This document shows, piece after piece, positions 25,985 through 37,110 of a stretch of DNA of 64,000 bases (the first letter of the stretch is position 1; each line of letters opens with the position of its first letter). The DNA is taken from positions 11,545,216-11,609,215 of the forward strand of contig NC_134433.1 in assembly GCF_030867145.1 (NCBI RefSeq). Direction: 5' to 3'. Origin of the DNA: Opisthocomus hoazin (Eukaryota > Chordata > Aves > Opisthocomiformes > Opisthocomidae). Under the pieces are notes generated by a model that worked only from the letters and a program-made list of their open reading frames with translations, was not told the origin of the DNA and made no database searches. A program made the translations under genes and the position numbers.

Positions 25985-26800
25985 TGGAGGGATTTAGGTT
26001 TATATGTTTAGGTTGGAAAAGACCCTTAAGACCATTGAGTCCAACCATTAACCTAGCACTGCCAAGCCCACCACTAAACCATGTCCCTAAGCACCACATC
26101 TACACGCCTTTTAAATACCCCCCAGGGATGGTGACTCAGCCACTTCTCTGGGCAACCTGTTCCAGTGCTGGACAACCTCCTGGGTGAAGAATGTTTTCCT
26201 GATATCCAATCTAAACCTTCCCTGATGCAACTTGAGTTAATTTCCTCTCGTTCTATCACTTCTTACCTGGGAGAAGAGACCAACACCCACCTCGCTACAA
26301 CCTCCTTTCTGGTAGTTGTAGAGAGCAATAAGGTCTCCCCTCAGCCTCCTTGTCTCCAGATTAAACAACCCCAGTTCCCTCAGCCGCTCCTCATCAGACG
26401 TGCTCTAGAGCCTTCACCATCTTCGTTGCCCTTCTCTGGACATGCTCCTGCCCCTCAATGTCCTTCTCGTAGTGAGGGGCCCAAAACCGAACACAGTACT
26501 TGAGGTGCGGCTTCGGCAGTGCTGAGTACAGGGGGACGATCACTGCCCTGGTCCTGCTGGCCACACTGTTCCTGACACAAGCCAGGATGCCGTTGGCCTG
26601 CTTGGCCACCTGGGCACACTGCTGGCTCATGTTCAGCCGGCTGTCGACCAACACCCCAAGGTCCTTTTCCACCAGGCAGCTTTCCAGCCAGTCTTCCCCC
26701 AGCCTGTAGCATGCATGGGGTTGTTGTGACCTGAGTGCAGGACCCAGCACTGAGCCTTGTTGAACCTCATACGTTTGGTGTCCACCCATTGATCCAGCCT
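25985..26800 (-). mobile_element. CR1 LINE, 5'-truncated, minus strand
   Basis: On the minus strand, about 26394-26770 encodes the C-terminal part of CR1 ORF2: [20 protein letters not shown] and further on [20 protein letters not shown]. It is followed by the CR1 3' UTR, ending near 25990 where degenerate 8-mers are expected. The reverse transcriptase core is absent. The 5' end is unclear: similarity to the copy at 49 kb holds to about 26765 and fades by about 26800, with unplaced sequence to about 26930. No intact frame, so it cannot move by itself. Confidence 0.9.
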
Positions 26801-28115
26801 GTCCAAATGGGAGCACGTGGACCACTGCCCAGCATTGCCTCAAAGGGGCCATGGTGTTGAACACCATTCTGGGGGTTCAGCCATTCACCCCAGGGACCTC
26901 CCTGTCCAACCTTCATTTCTTGGAGTGATTCTAAGTCAGTCCTAAATTTCTGCAACTGTTCCTATCTCCAGCCTGAGCCAGACTAGCTCTGGCAAGTTGT
27001 GGTTATACCTGTGTCTGCTCGACTGCTTGCTTTGAGGTTGTGCGAGCACTGCTTTGGAGAGGAGGGGATTTATGCCAGCCCTCAGACCAACATTCAAAAT
27101 GCATGAAGACACGCGGTATGAAGGGATTGGGGAAAAAAATGCACGAGTGAACCAGGGGCCATGGTAGAGCTGAACCATGCAGATGGGGAGTTAGTTATTG
27201 AGGCTAAGTGTCAGAGCATGCCATAAAAATTTAGTTTATCCTCAAAGAGCTGTGGTTGTGGAGGAAGGATGGGTGTGGGGAGGGACGGCAGCTGAGGGGA
27301 AGGCAGGAGGAACATCAGAAACCAATAGTTCATGTCAAGCGACACCTCCTATTTAGCAGTGTATCATGTCTCCCTTCTGGTTTTTAAACAGCAGCTTTTA
27401 TTGCTAGGAGTTAGAGCACTTGATTGACAAGGCTTGTAATACACCGTGGAGTTGCCTTTATTTTTCCTACAAGTTAAAGGAAAAGATACTAAAAATACAA
27501 TTATGGTTTTGAGCCAGGCGTAGTCTGTTCTAATATAATTCATCTCAAAGACTATCCATCGTGCCTGCTGCACCCAAATCATTTATAAAACATTAGCATC
27601 TCCTGTGCTGACATTTCACTCCTATATTACAGGAGTTACACACAGACTTAAAAAAAATTAATAAAGTGCTTCTCTTCTTCATTCTCCCACTGAGAGCTTT
27701 GATTTCCAGAGTATGAAACGAAATAACCAACATAACAACATTCTCCACTTCTAAGGGACAGTGCCAGACTCATTCAGTTGCTATTGGTTATAGAGAGTAG
27801 GACATGAGGGAGCTATTTCAGATCACGGATTATTTGTTCTGGCTGCATTGGACATCCCTTTAGTGGAGCTTTAGAGCCCTGTAGACAGAAAAGTTTGGGT
27901 AGGAGCTGGAAGGCAGAGAGCTTGATGAAGTAACCTCTTCCTTTCTCCTCCCTGAGTTACTCCTGCTATTCCCCAAGCAGAGTATTTAAAAGTGAAGCAT
28001 CCAAGCCCCTGCCCTTCCTTGCTTGCGAGATGGACAGAGGAAGTAGTGCCCCCACAGCTGCTCACTCCCAGCACCCAACTGCTCTTAAATATAAGTGCTT
28101 CGGGGATTTTTCTTC
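26801..28115. other. Intergenic, downstream of RTN4RL1
   Basis: No gene is recognised. AT-rich sequence at 27450-27720 is non-repetitive and could be conserved regulatory DNA, but nothing specific supports that. Confidence 0.45.
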
Positions 28116-28121
28116 TTTATT
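28116..28121 (-). terminator. RTN4RL1: Candidate RTN4RL1 poly(A) signal (distal)
   Basis: AATAAA on the minus strand with a GT-rich region (GTTGGGTGCTGGGAGTG) about 35-55 nt downstream. It lies about 1.98 kb after the stop codon. Confidence 0.4.
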
Positions 28122-28656
28122 TTTTGCTTGGGAGTTTCTCTTTTCATTTCCAGATACCTTCAGGGGATCTGCTGCTGCGTAAATACCCTCTCCCCATCCC
28201 CACAGCAGTTAGGAGAGTGGATTTCCCGAGCTGCCCCTTTCTTCTTGAAGCTAGTGACATGTCTGATGGAAAACACGAAGCGTTGCCTTTGGGCTTTCCA
28301 GCCCCACATGTGAGCTATGGGCTAGAAACGTGCCGACAGGGCTGGGATATTATTGTGAAATGAACAGCAGCCTTTTCTTGTCCAAGATCACTTTTATTTC
28401 CCTTGTTTCATTAACTTCAGTGTCTTTTTGGTCTCACATATCCACGCTGACAGGGAATTCACACCGACTCCAGAATCTGGGCAACACCTCCCCAAGCCCA
28501 TGGGCTGCCATCGGTGATGCCGCCAGCTCCGCCATGCCCCCGACCAGCAAACACATCCCTCCGCTGTGGGGTTTAATTCAGGATGAGGGGAACAAGCAGA
28601 TCTGCTCCCTCTCCTCCACCTAGCCACAACCCCCTTCGTACGGCTCTCTTGGACCA

Positions 28657-28662
28657 TTTATT
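28657..28662 (-). terminator. RTN4RL1: Candidate RTN4RL1 poly(A) signal (proximal)
   Basis: AATAAA on the minus strand, followed about 25-40 nt later by a GT-rich stretch (GGGGGTTGTGGCTAGGTGG). It lies about 1.44 kb after the stop codon. Confidence 0.45.
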
Positions 28663-30097
28663 TTTCTCTCCTATGGCGGACCAGAAAGCCTGGGCATTGC
28701 ACTTCTCGCTGGTCCCCTACAAGCTGTAGTTTCCCCCTTCTCTGACTCTTCCCGTGACACAACCTGTTCCTTTTAAGAAACAAAACCTCTCCTGACGCTG
28801 TCAGGAATAGCTGCAGCCTGGGAACTGCTCCTTGCTGCCCCAAGTGAAAACCTTAGTCCAGCTATAAAGGTCCTCACGCCACCGACACGGCTGGGAAGCC
28901 CCTCTCCTCCCCGGGGCCTCGCAGCGCTCTCTGGAGACAGTGCTCTATGGCTCTATTTATTTGGACTAATTAATCTCTCTCTCCCCCCAGTTAGAAATTA
29001 GGATGTAAGGGTGAGTTTTGGCTCTCTGGATATGGACTTTGCTGCATTGCGTATAACCACCCCCCCACCACCCCTCCCAAAGTTTAGTGCTCTGAATTGC
29101 TGAGAACATTGGTCTGCTGTGGTTCCCCCACATGTACTGAGCCCGCCTGGTGGCTTTCAGCATCTGTAGGCACTGCTGCCGGTTTGTTTTCTTGAGGAAA
29201 AAAATCATATACTGGTCTGCTATAAATTCAACAATACAATCCTTAGTTCTGAAGATATAGTTTCCATACAGTTTATAAACATTATGAGACATACATATGG
29301 ATAATTGAGGGGAAGGGGGGAGCCTGTGCATTTGTTGGGGTTGGCTTTTTCAGATGTGTGAACATGGTTACAAAAAAAATGCACCTCCTGCAGGTACCTC
29401 ATTTCTTTAAGTGTTGGGTTTGTTGGGTTTTTTTTGATTCCACCTCTAATCAGTCTTTCCTTTGGTTGTTGGCTACTCCAAGCCCAGCAGGCAAGCCCTG
29501 TTCTGCTGTAGTGCCTGAGATATTCAGGGGTTTGAGATTGTCTTCAAAGAGATTCCCAGCCAACTTTGGCCTCTGGGTTTGGAGCCAAAAGGGCTAAAAC
29601 GTGGGAGAACCAATGTCCTTACTACATCAGTATCAGTGTCCTTGCACTCACTTTCAGAGAAACAGTGTAGGCTTAGTCGGTGATCGTTTTTACAGCAATT
29701 ATGTTCCTTTCGGTAATTGGAGGGGTCCTTCAGAGCACTCTCAAATGAACGGGATTTCACAAGAGCATGGATACAGTCCATTTGTCCGGTTGTTGTCACC
29801 AACAAATTGGCTGCCATCCCTGTTATCTGGGTTTTCGTAAGGTTGGCTTTTGTTGTAGGTGCTCGGTTAGGCTGTTTGTGACAAGTTGTGATAATGCCTT
29901 TGAATCCGCTCCCGCTGCATTCGGCACAGTCCGCGTTGGCAGCCTGGCCAGCCACGGAGAGACCGTCAGAAGCCGAGACAACGTTCTTCCCTTCGCCAGG
30001 CCAACGCTCGCCACATACAAAAAAAGAAGAAGAAAAGAAACTCTGGTCCTTTGTAGATTGGTGGCAGTACAGATTCGCTCCGTCCGCAGCCGGGGGC

Positions 30098-31461
30098 TCA
30101 GCGTATGACGGCCGCTAACACCATCATAAAAACCAGGAGCGATGCCCTGAGCCCCGAGCAGCCGGCTGCCTGCTGCACCCCGCTGGGGGGGCGGATGGGG
30201 GTCCGCCGGGTGCACTTACCCTTGCGTTTGGGGGGGAGCGTTGGCATCACCCCGAAACTGAATTTGTGCTGATAATCAGGCACATAGTCTGGAAACTCCT
30301 GCCCGTTTTTCCGTGGCCCCAAGGATACCGGTTTAGAGGTTCGGTTACGACTTTTGTGGCTGGTGCAGTTCTTGCCGGGTTTGCGATAGCCCGGCCGGGA
30401 GCCGGGGGGGGCGGCGGGCTGGCTGCTGTGCAAACCGTTCTCAGCCCCTCTCTCCTTCCCCTTCTCCTTGGAGGAGTGGTGAGGGTGGTGGGTTTTGGAG
30501 GCTCCTCTGTCCGCCGTGGAGAAAGTATGTGTTTTTATCTGATGGAGCGACTCGGACCCCGAACAGTTCCTAAAGTCTTCTGCTCTTAGCACCTTGAGGT
30601 CCTTGCCGTGCATCTGCTCGGGGGATTCGCAGATGACGCTGGAGCTGGAGCCTCTGAACCTGTGCAGCCATTCCCAGAGCGAACGGGCTTTGCAGTCGCA
30701 GCTCCACGGGTTCCCGTTCAGCCTGAGAAACTCCAGGGCTCCCAGGTGGGCCAGGCAGTCCCCCTGCAGCTCCGAGAGGCTGTTATTGAATAGGAAAAGG
30801 GTGGTCAATCTTCGGAGGTCGTGAAAAGCCCGCCTGTGAATCCACTGCAGCTGATTTTGATGGATGAGCAGCCGATCCAGGTTTATTAGTCCTCTGAACG
30901 TGTTCTGATGGAGGCTCCAAAGCTTGTTTCCATGGAGAAAAAGATGGCTGAGGTTAACCAAGTCAACAAAAATATCATCCTGAAGGAACTCGATGTGGTT
31001 GTCTTGCAAGTAAAGGTATTGCAGGTTGTGGAGGCCACCGAATATCCCGCTGGGAAGGGAGCTCAGCCCACACTTGTACAGATACAAGGCATGGAGTTTT
31101 ACCAGCCCTTGGAAAGTGTCTGCAGCTAAAGCCCTTAGGTAGCGGTTGTCCCCTAGGTCCAGCTCTTCCAGGTTGACAAACCCGTCGAAGGTGTTGGGGT
31201 CGATGAAGGTGATGTTGTTGGAGTAGATCCAGAGGGTGACCATGGAGGGGCTGAAGTGGCCCCGCAGCAGCAAGGTGATCTGGTTGTTCTGGAGGAAGAT
31301 CCTCTCGCTGTCCTCGGGGATGCCCTCGGGGATGGTGACGAAGTTGTGAGCCTGGCAGCTGACGGTCATCGGGGAGGGGTAGCACACACAATCTGTGGGG
31401 CAGCCCAGGGCGCCGGGCACCTTCAGCCCCAGCAGTACCAGCAGCAGCTCTGCAAATCCCC
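30098..31461 (-). CDS. RTN4RL1: RTN4RL1 main coding exon (Nogo receptor homolog, NgR3)
   Basis: RTN4RL1 is a GPI-anchored leucine-rich-repeat receptor of neurons. With NgR1 it is known to bind chondroitin sulfate proteoglycans and restrain axon regrowth. This exon encodes all but four codons and one base of a 458-residue precursor (human 441). In the spliced protein, a hydrophobic signal peptide covers about 5-24. The N-terminal cysteine cap is C25-C40 ([11 protein letters not shown]), leucine-rich repeats run about 57-255, and the C-terminal cap has C259, C261, C282 and C304. A Ser/His/Lys/Arg-rich stalk follows to about 440, including [10 protein letters not shown], then a hydrophobic tail ([12 protein letters not shown]) typical of a GPI signal. 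Sequons include N87-I-T and N174-L-S. YCVYP-type cap residues and the stalk motif QHKFSF identify it as RTN4RL1 rather than RTN4R or RTN4RL2. The acceptor CGCACAG ends at 31462 and the TGA is 30100-30098. The open frame continues upstream to an ATG at 31519, but that is intron. Confidence 0.98.
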
Positions 31462-34400
31462 CTGTGCGGAGAGAGGGGAGAGCGGCGTCAGCGGGGACTT
31501 GGACACCCCCCCTGCCCACCCATCGCCGCCGTGGAGACTATTCCAAGTGAAAAACGTCCCCAATTAACTCAGCCCTCCTCTCTGCTCATGAATTACCCAC
31601 GGAGACAACTGCGGCTGTGATGAGTGGGCTCGTCACCCACGGTGGTTTAAACGTGACGTATGGAGTACTCCCTGCCTCCTCGCCCTGCTTGCAACAGGCG
31701 GGCGGTTGCGTTCCCAGGCACAGCCGGGCAGGAGAAACTTTCTCGAGGGGAATTCACGCTGGCAGTGCAGGCAGCAAAGCTCTGCCTGCAGGCAGCGTGG
31801 TCGGGCGAAAGGCGGTTGTACAAACGCGTGAGAGCAAACAGGGGAGATGCAAACCCTCACAGGTGCCCACCCCTCCTGTAATGCATCGCTTAAATCACCC
31901 GCGCTTACGTACTGCAGGGAAAAAGCTTTAGTAATTCCCAGCGAATCACCTCAAATTACGCGTGTGCAGCGCATCGGCACAGCACGCCCAGCTCCCCCGA
32001 AGGCGCAGACCCATCCCCACCGTCTCTTTCTACTACAGTTGTTAGACACCACCGTTCACCCTGAAAACCAAGTGATTTACAGGGAAACATGTTGTCAGCA
32101 GTTGGTGGAAAAGGCTGAGCTGAAAACTCCGTTTGGAAGTGGGATGCTCAGACATATTTTTAAATGGATATCCTGTGGCAAAGCATATTGCATCTTCCAG
32201 TGCTACAGTATGTGCCTGTGACCGGGGCTTTCTCGCTGCAGAGCAGAAGTGGTGAGCAAGGCAGTAATCATCCCCTCCCTCTGCTCAGCTCTCAGAGTGC
32301 CGCTTTTGCCGCCCCGTTCCCATCTCGCTCCCACTCCTCGCACCAGGCTTGCTTTCAGGCTATTCCTTCTGCGCCGAGTGGCTTTTCAGACTCATTGCAC
32401 CAGACTTGTCATTTCTCATTCAGATTTTCCTCCTAGATTTGGCTTTTTTCCTCTTACATGCAAAATTTGCTCATGTCTAATGAATTCTGCCTCTGGACTT
32501 TACAGGGGAAAGGAGTAACATAGGAGCAGCGTACAGCTGCCGGTGCCATCCTGCCTACGAGTCCTCGCCTTGCACTCAGCTTGTAATAATCTGAAAAACA
32601 GGAGTGGAAGTGGAGTTCATCTCTAATTACTCCATGTCGTTATCACCAGCCAGTCCATGAGCCTGGACCCCTTGGGCTTTCACAGTCCCTCTTTTCAGTG
32701 CCTACAGCTGAATACAAGTGGGAGGAAAAAAAATAATAATAAAAAAAAATCACTGTTTTCTTGTTAATTGTGTTTGAAGTATAACTCCGTGGTTACCGTT
32801 GCCTTTTGCCTGGTATGGAGATCTATTACCGTATGGTTAACAGCAGGTGACCCGTCCATCTGGACCCATCCTGTCAGGGCAAAGTTGTCACCTTTTTAGA
32901 TAAACTGGGTTATTCAGACTCTCCATAAATCACCAGTAAGAGGCAGTCATCTCTGAGTGGGCTGTTAAGAGCAAAAAAGAATAGCATCTCTGGGCAAAGC
33001 ATTGGACCAAGCCTTGGCTGCGAAGAGAAGGGGGGGACTTCTTCCAGGCGCTGCCCTTCAGAAATTAAGCATCGGCTACCAGAAGGGATGTCTCATTCTT
33101 GCGCCGCTGCCAGAAAGGGGCTGTAAGTCGGGAACGTTTAATGTGCGACAACTCCTACGGCTGTGTAGGAAAAGGAACGTTCTCCAAGTCACCGCCGTGC
33201 CATTTTGGCTTTGCTATTGTGCCTCTGCGATGAGAGAGGGGCTGTGCTGGTGGGAGCATCGTGCCGGCGCTGACTACCCAGCGCTCCCTGCCAAAACGGG
33301 AGCCCTCGCTGCAACTCGCCGTGCAAGCGCAGCCTGGGAAACAGCGGTATCCTGAGGATATTGTGATTATCCGAGTGCCAGAGAACGATGGTAAAGATAA
33401 TTCTACGTTTGCAGATACGTTCTGCTGGGTTTTTTTACCCACGGATGTGCTTCACCAAGGAGGGACAGCTTCACATTCCCCGTCTTACCTCAGTGACACT
33501 GAAGTACAAAACCTTCTGTAGGTCTTATGTTTATTAGCAAAATCCTGCCAGGCACAAGCACTGTGACGATCTCCCACATGCGGAGTCTGTTATTGCAAAT
33601 ACCAAATCACAAGGGTCTGAATCAATAAACCATCTCCCAGCTATAAGCAGCAGGTTGGAAGATTACATATTGCTTCCAAACAACAGTTTTATGCGCTCTT
33701 CCGTGACACGCCAGTTGCCAGGCTAACTGGATTACTGATGGGAGGTGGAGCCGGGCAGGGATCTGGGAGCATACACGATTTCACGTATAGCGATGGTGAT
33801 GACAGGCGGCTGTTAGCAACGCGCGGCGATGGACGAAGGCAGCCTGGGTCTCCCTGGAGCATGGCCAAGGTAGAGGCTCCTGCCGAAAGGGAGCACGGTG
33901 TTTAACGGCTCCCTGCCTACAGGGATGACTCCGGAGGTAAAGGTCAGAGGGAGCTGAGTCCATCTCTATAACTAACAGGCATTTGTGAGTTAACAGTTGG
34001 AGTTCCTATGGAGAGGAAGATGTGACTTGCATGGTTGTCGATGGCAATGGGGATAGTTTAGGGTGTTACTGATTCTCAGCTTCCCAAGAGTATGAGGGTA
34101 GGAAGAAAAGGCGGGGATGTCTTTCTACCCACGTGCTGCAATCTGGGGGTAAGGAGAACGGGGAAGCAGAAGGATGGATGCTTAGAAAAAATAATAAATA
34201 GGCGGGAAGGAGGACTTGGAAAGAGGAAACGTATGGACTCCCCAGTGGATGCACTCAAGGCACACAGTCTCATCAAGGATGCCTTCCCTCCAAGTCCATA
34301 AAAGCTGCTGATTGCCTAGTGCTGTGAGCAGCTGCCCCTGGGATGCCCTGGGCTTGGTCACAGTTTACATCTGAGAATGAGACCCCCCAAGAAACAAAGA

Positions 34401-34919
34401 GGCTGTGGTCATGGAGCCATGAGCTCCTGAGGCTGGTAACACCAGCACTGCGATGGCCAGCAGCCCAGCCCCACCAGGACGAGACAGCTGAGAGCACTTG
34501 CGTCTCGCTGGGCTTCCCAGGCTGGCAAGCACTGTGGGAGCTTCCCGAGAGGTCCCTGAGAGTTAGACCCTGCCTAAATTGTTGAACTCGTTACTCCCGA
34601 CAAAGCCCTTTCGACTTCATCTTGTAAAGATTGCGAGGCAGATGGAGGGTCACCAGCACGTGTGTTGGAGCTCACCAGGGAGGGAGAGCTTCAAAAGCGG
34701 CACAGAAAAATCCTACAGAAACCTGCCGGTGAAGTGAATAAAAACAAAGCCCTGCTGACACGGGTAAAACCAGCAAGGGGGTGTTTATCTCCTGGCTTTC
34801 TCCCACTGATGCGCTGTGTCACTCCGGCTTCTGCTCGCCGTGTCCTTCTGCCGCCTCCTGCTTTTGACTGAGGTTTCAGTGATTGGAATGAATTCGTCCG
34901 ACTGTCCAAACCATTTCCC
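31462..34919. other. Intron 1 segment, nothing recognised
   Basis: There is no repeat family or gene. An A-rich stretch is at about 32726-32750. Open frames are short and unrelated to known proteins. Confidence 0.5.
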
Positions 34920-35215
34920 ATGTAGCGTCTCTCTAATTGGGCATTAATTAGGCGTCAGTTAATGAATGCTTGAAATAATTTATCTTTGGATGCGTCCAGT
35001 TTGCAGTCTTACTTTTAACAGCGTTAGACTCATTATTAGATTAACATCGTTATAAATGTTCTCCATTACCTGCTTGTTTCCATTGTCTTAGCCTTATTAC
35101 TAAGAGTGAAAATCACTCCTCCCACATGCATTATTGATGAGTAAGGACTTTCTATATGTAGCGCGGGATTAATTGTTATACAGCGTAATGCATTTAGCGT
35201 GAAGCCTCAATTTGT
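34920..35215. promoter_or_regulatory. Candidate enhancer-like AT-rich block with homeodomain sites
   Basis: This AT-rich island of about 290 bp is non-repetitive and sits in GC-richer intron DNA. It has dense homeodomain-type cores: CTAATTG near 34933, ATTAATTA at 34943-34950, ATTAATTG near 35168, and TAATGCAT near 35186. The pattern resembles developmental conserved non-coding elements. Conservation is not testable here. Confidence 0.4.
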
Positions 35216-36924
35216 GCAAGAGCTGAAAGCGGCCAGAAGAATGCAGACACCCGGAGCCAGCGTGCCCGGCCAGACACAGCACATCTCGCTCCAGCCCAGA
35301 CCAGGTTCTTCCCGGGCCGGTGCCAGCACAGGAAGAAATTTAAATAAAAAAAGAAGAAAAAAAAAGCTGGTTTGATACCCAGGATCAGAGAGGGAAGGTT
35401 CGAAGGGTTGGAGCACTGCTCTGCCGCTGCGGCAGGGACGCTGGCCTCGGCTCTGCTCTGCGGGCAGCCTGTCCCCACGGCACTGCTCGATCCAGAGCAG
35501 GGTGTACCTACACTGGCAGTTTTCTTGCATTTTAAGGTTTATGATGCTTTACTGTGTCTCGGAGCGAGGCAGAGCCTTGGTTTATTTAGGAAGACACCAT
35601 GCCACTTATTTTCATCAGGAGTCTCAGGCTTGAGAGGAAGAAATCAGTTAGGAGAAGAATAGATGCTTCGGCCCCGGGGGGGCTGCACCTGCAGAGCCCC
35701 CCAAAAGGCAGCCCCGCCACGAGCCCTCGCCACCCCCTGCCCGTGCCCTCTTTGCGAGCTGCTTTTCTCAAATGGACGCTTTCACCTCTCCACGCGGACA
35801 AGCTTATATGGGTCATGGCCTGACTAATTCTCCAGCAGGATCTGGTCTCGAGGATGGAGCAGTTTGCTTCTCTTTCAAATCGCTCCTAAACCGCCATCTG
35901 CTTTGGGAGACCCATCTTAGCTCACGTCTACATGCAACTTGACTGCCTGCTTACTGTGTCCATTACCGGTGCTGCTCAAGCTGTTAGATTTATAAGCTCT
36001 TTAGAGCAAAGCCCTCGTCTTCTGGTTGCTGATTTATGTGTCTTTGCTGCCATAAAACACTGTGTATAGCTACTACATAATATAAATAATAATACTTAAC
36101 CAGAGCGAGCTACAAGTGGGGACAAAGCATCTGGCTTCTGCTCGCAGCGGGATTATCAAAAAAGCAGAAGCTCAGTCGTCACCCACCCTCTTCTGAGGCC
36201 AAACTCACACTTGGTGTAACACCACCACCTCGCTGTCAACCAGCTCCACAGAGAGATCTTCCTGCCCCGTTCACACCCTGGATCTTTCAAAGGATGCTTT
36301 CTACGTCCGCCCCGAATGAACTGGAGCACAAAGACACAGCTACGACCCCCGGGAGAAAATACGCTTTGCAACTTGGGAACTAACTCCGAATGGGATGTTC
36401 GCGCCGCCACAGAGAGAAACTGTTGTTTAGGGAGAAAAGGAAGTCTCAACTGTTCACAATTTCATCTGCCAAGTGAAGGATGATGAAAGGCAAGGCCGGA
36501 GCAGCGAAGGCAACTGGGCGCGAGCCAAGAGCGAAACTTCAGATCTGGGACGGTTCGACAAAGCAGTGTCAGACCTGTGCTTAGCAGCTGCGTATTTTTT
36601 TTTCCTCTTCATTTTTCTTTTTTTTTCGCAACACAGAGGCTAAAATAAACAAGCCTGTCCTGACTGTCACAAAGACTGAACTCCCCAGCGACCAGTAGCT
36701 TGCTTTCAGCCTCTCTGCAAAGCCCTTCAGGTGCTGCCCCACGGTCCTGCGGCGCTCGGTCGCGGGAGCATCCTCGCTGGGTTCGCTCCCCGCAGCATCG
36801 GCAGCAGCTCCCAGCGCCAGGGCACAGCACGGGGCTTCGCTTTCTGCACGAGCTGCCTTTCAGCCAGAGAGTGGCAACCACCCATCCACCTTCATCTTTT
36901 TTTTTTTTTTTTGTTGCGAACGGC
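35216..36924. other. Intron 1 segment, nothing recognised
   Basis: Non-coding, with T-rich tracts near 36597-36626 and 36898-36913. No gene or repeat family is evident. Confidence 0.5.
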
Positions 36925-37110
36925 ATCATAAATAACTGACAGATCCCAGCTGTTTGGAGTTATGGTTTCTGATGGAGTGACAGCTGCTCCCAATCCCCCA
37001 GTCATCACCCCGGCAGTTCTGGAACATTTCAGCAACATAAAAATCATTGGAGATAATTTCGGTTTTGCATAATTTGGTTAGGCAAGCTGTGATTTAATGG
37101 CAATTATGAC
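36925..37110. promoter_or_regulatory. Candidate conserved non-coding element
   Basis: A non-repetitive block with CATAAATAA, TTGCATAATTTG and GCAATTATGA motifs, more AT-rich than its flanks. Supported only by composition and motif content. Confidence 0.25.

Larger units (their letters stand above)
28116..30097 (-). other. RTN4RL1: RTN4RL1 3' UTR, end uncertain
   Basis: This is sequence after the RTN4RL1 stop codon in the direction of transcription. Minus-strand AATAAA hexamers occur at 28956-28961, 28657-28662, 28393-28398 and 28116-28121. Those at 28657 and 28116 are followed on the minus strand by GT-rich stretches, the better context for cleavage, giving a 3' UTR of about 1.45 or 2.0 kb. 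The choice between sites cannot be made from sequence alone. Confidence 0.6.

Noticed and set aside
26394-26867. An open frame of 157 codons that could be taken for a host gene.
   Set aside because: It is the C-terminal part of CR1 ORF2 in a truncated copy.
31462-31519. Upstream extension of the RTN4RL1 open frame with an ATG at 31519, giving a 473-residue protein.
   Set aside because: A consensus acceptor lies at 31462 and the text upstream of it lacks a signal peptide and similarity. Joining to 61671-61683 reproduces the known family N terminus.
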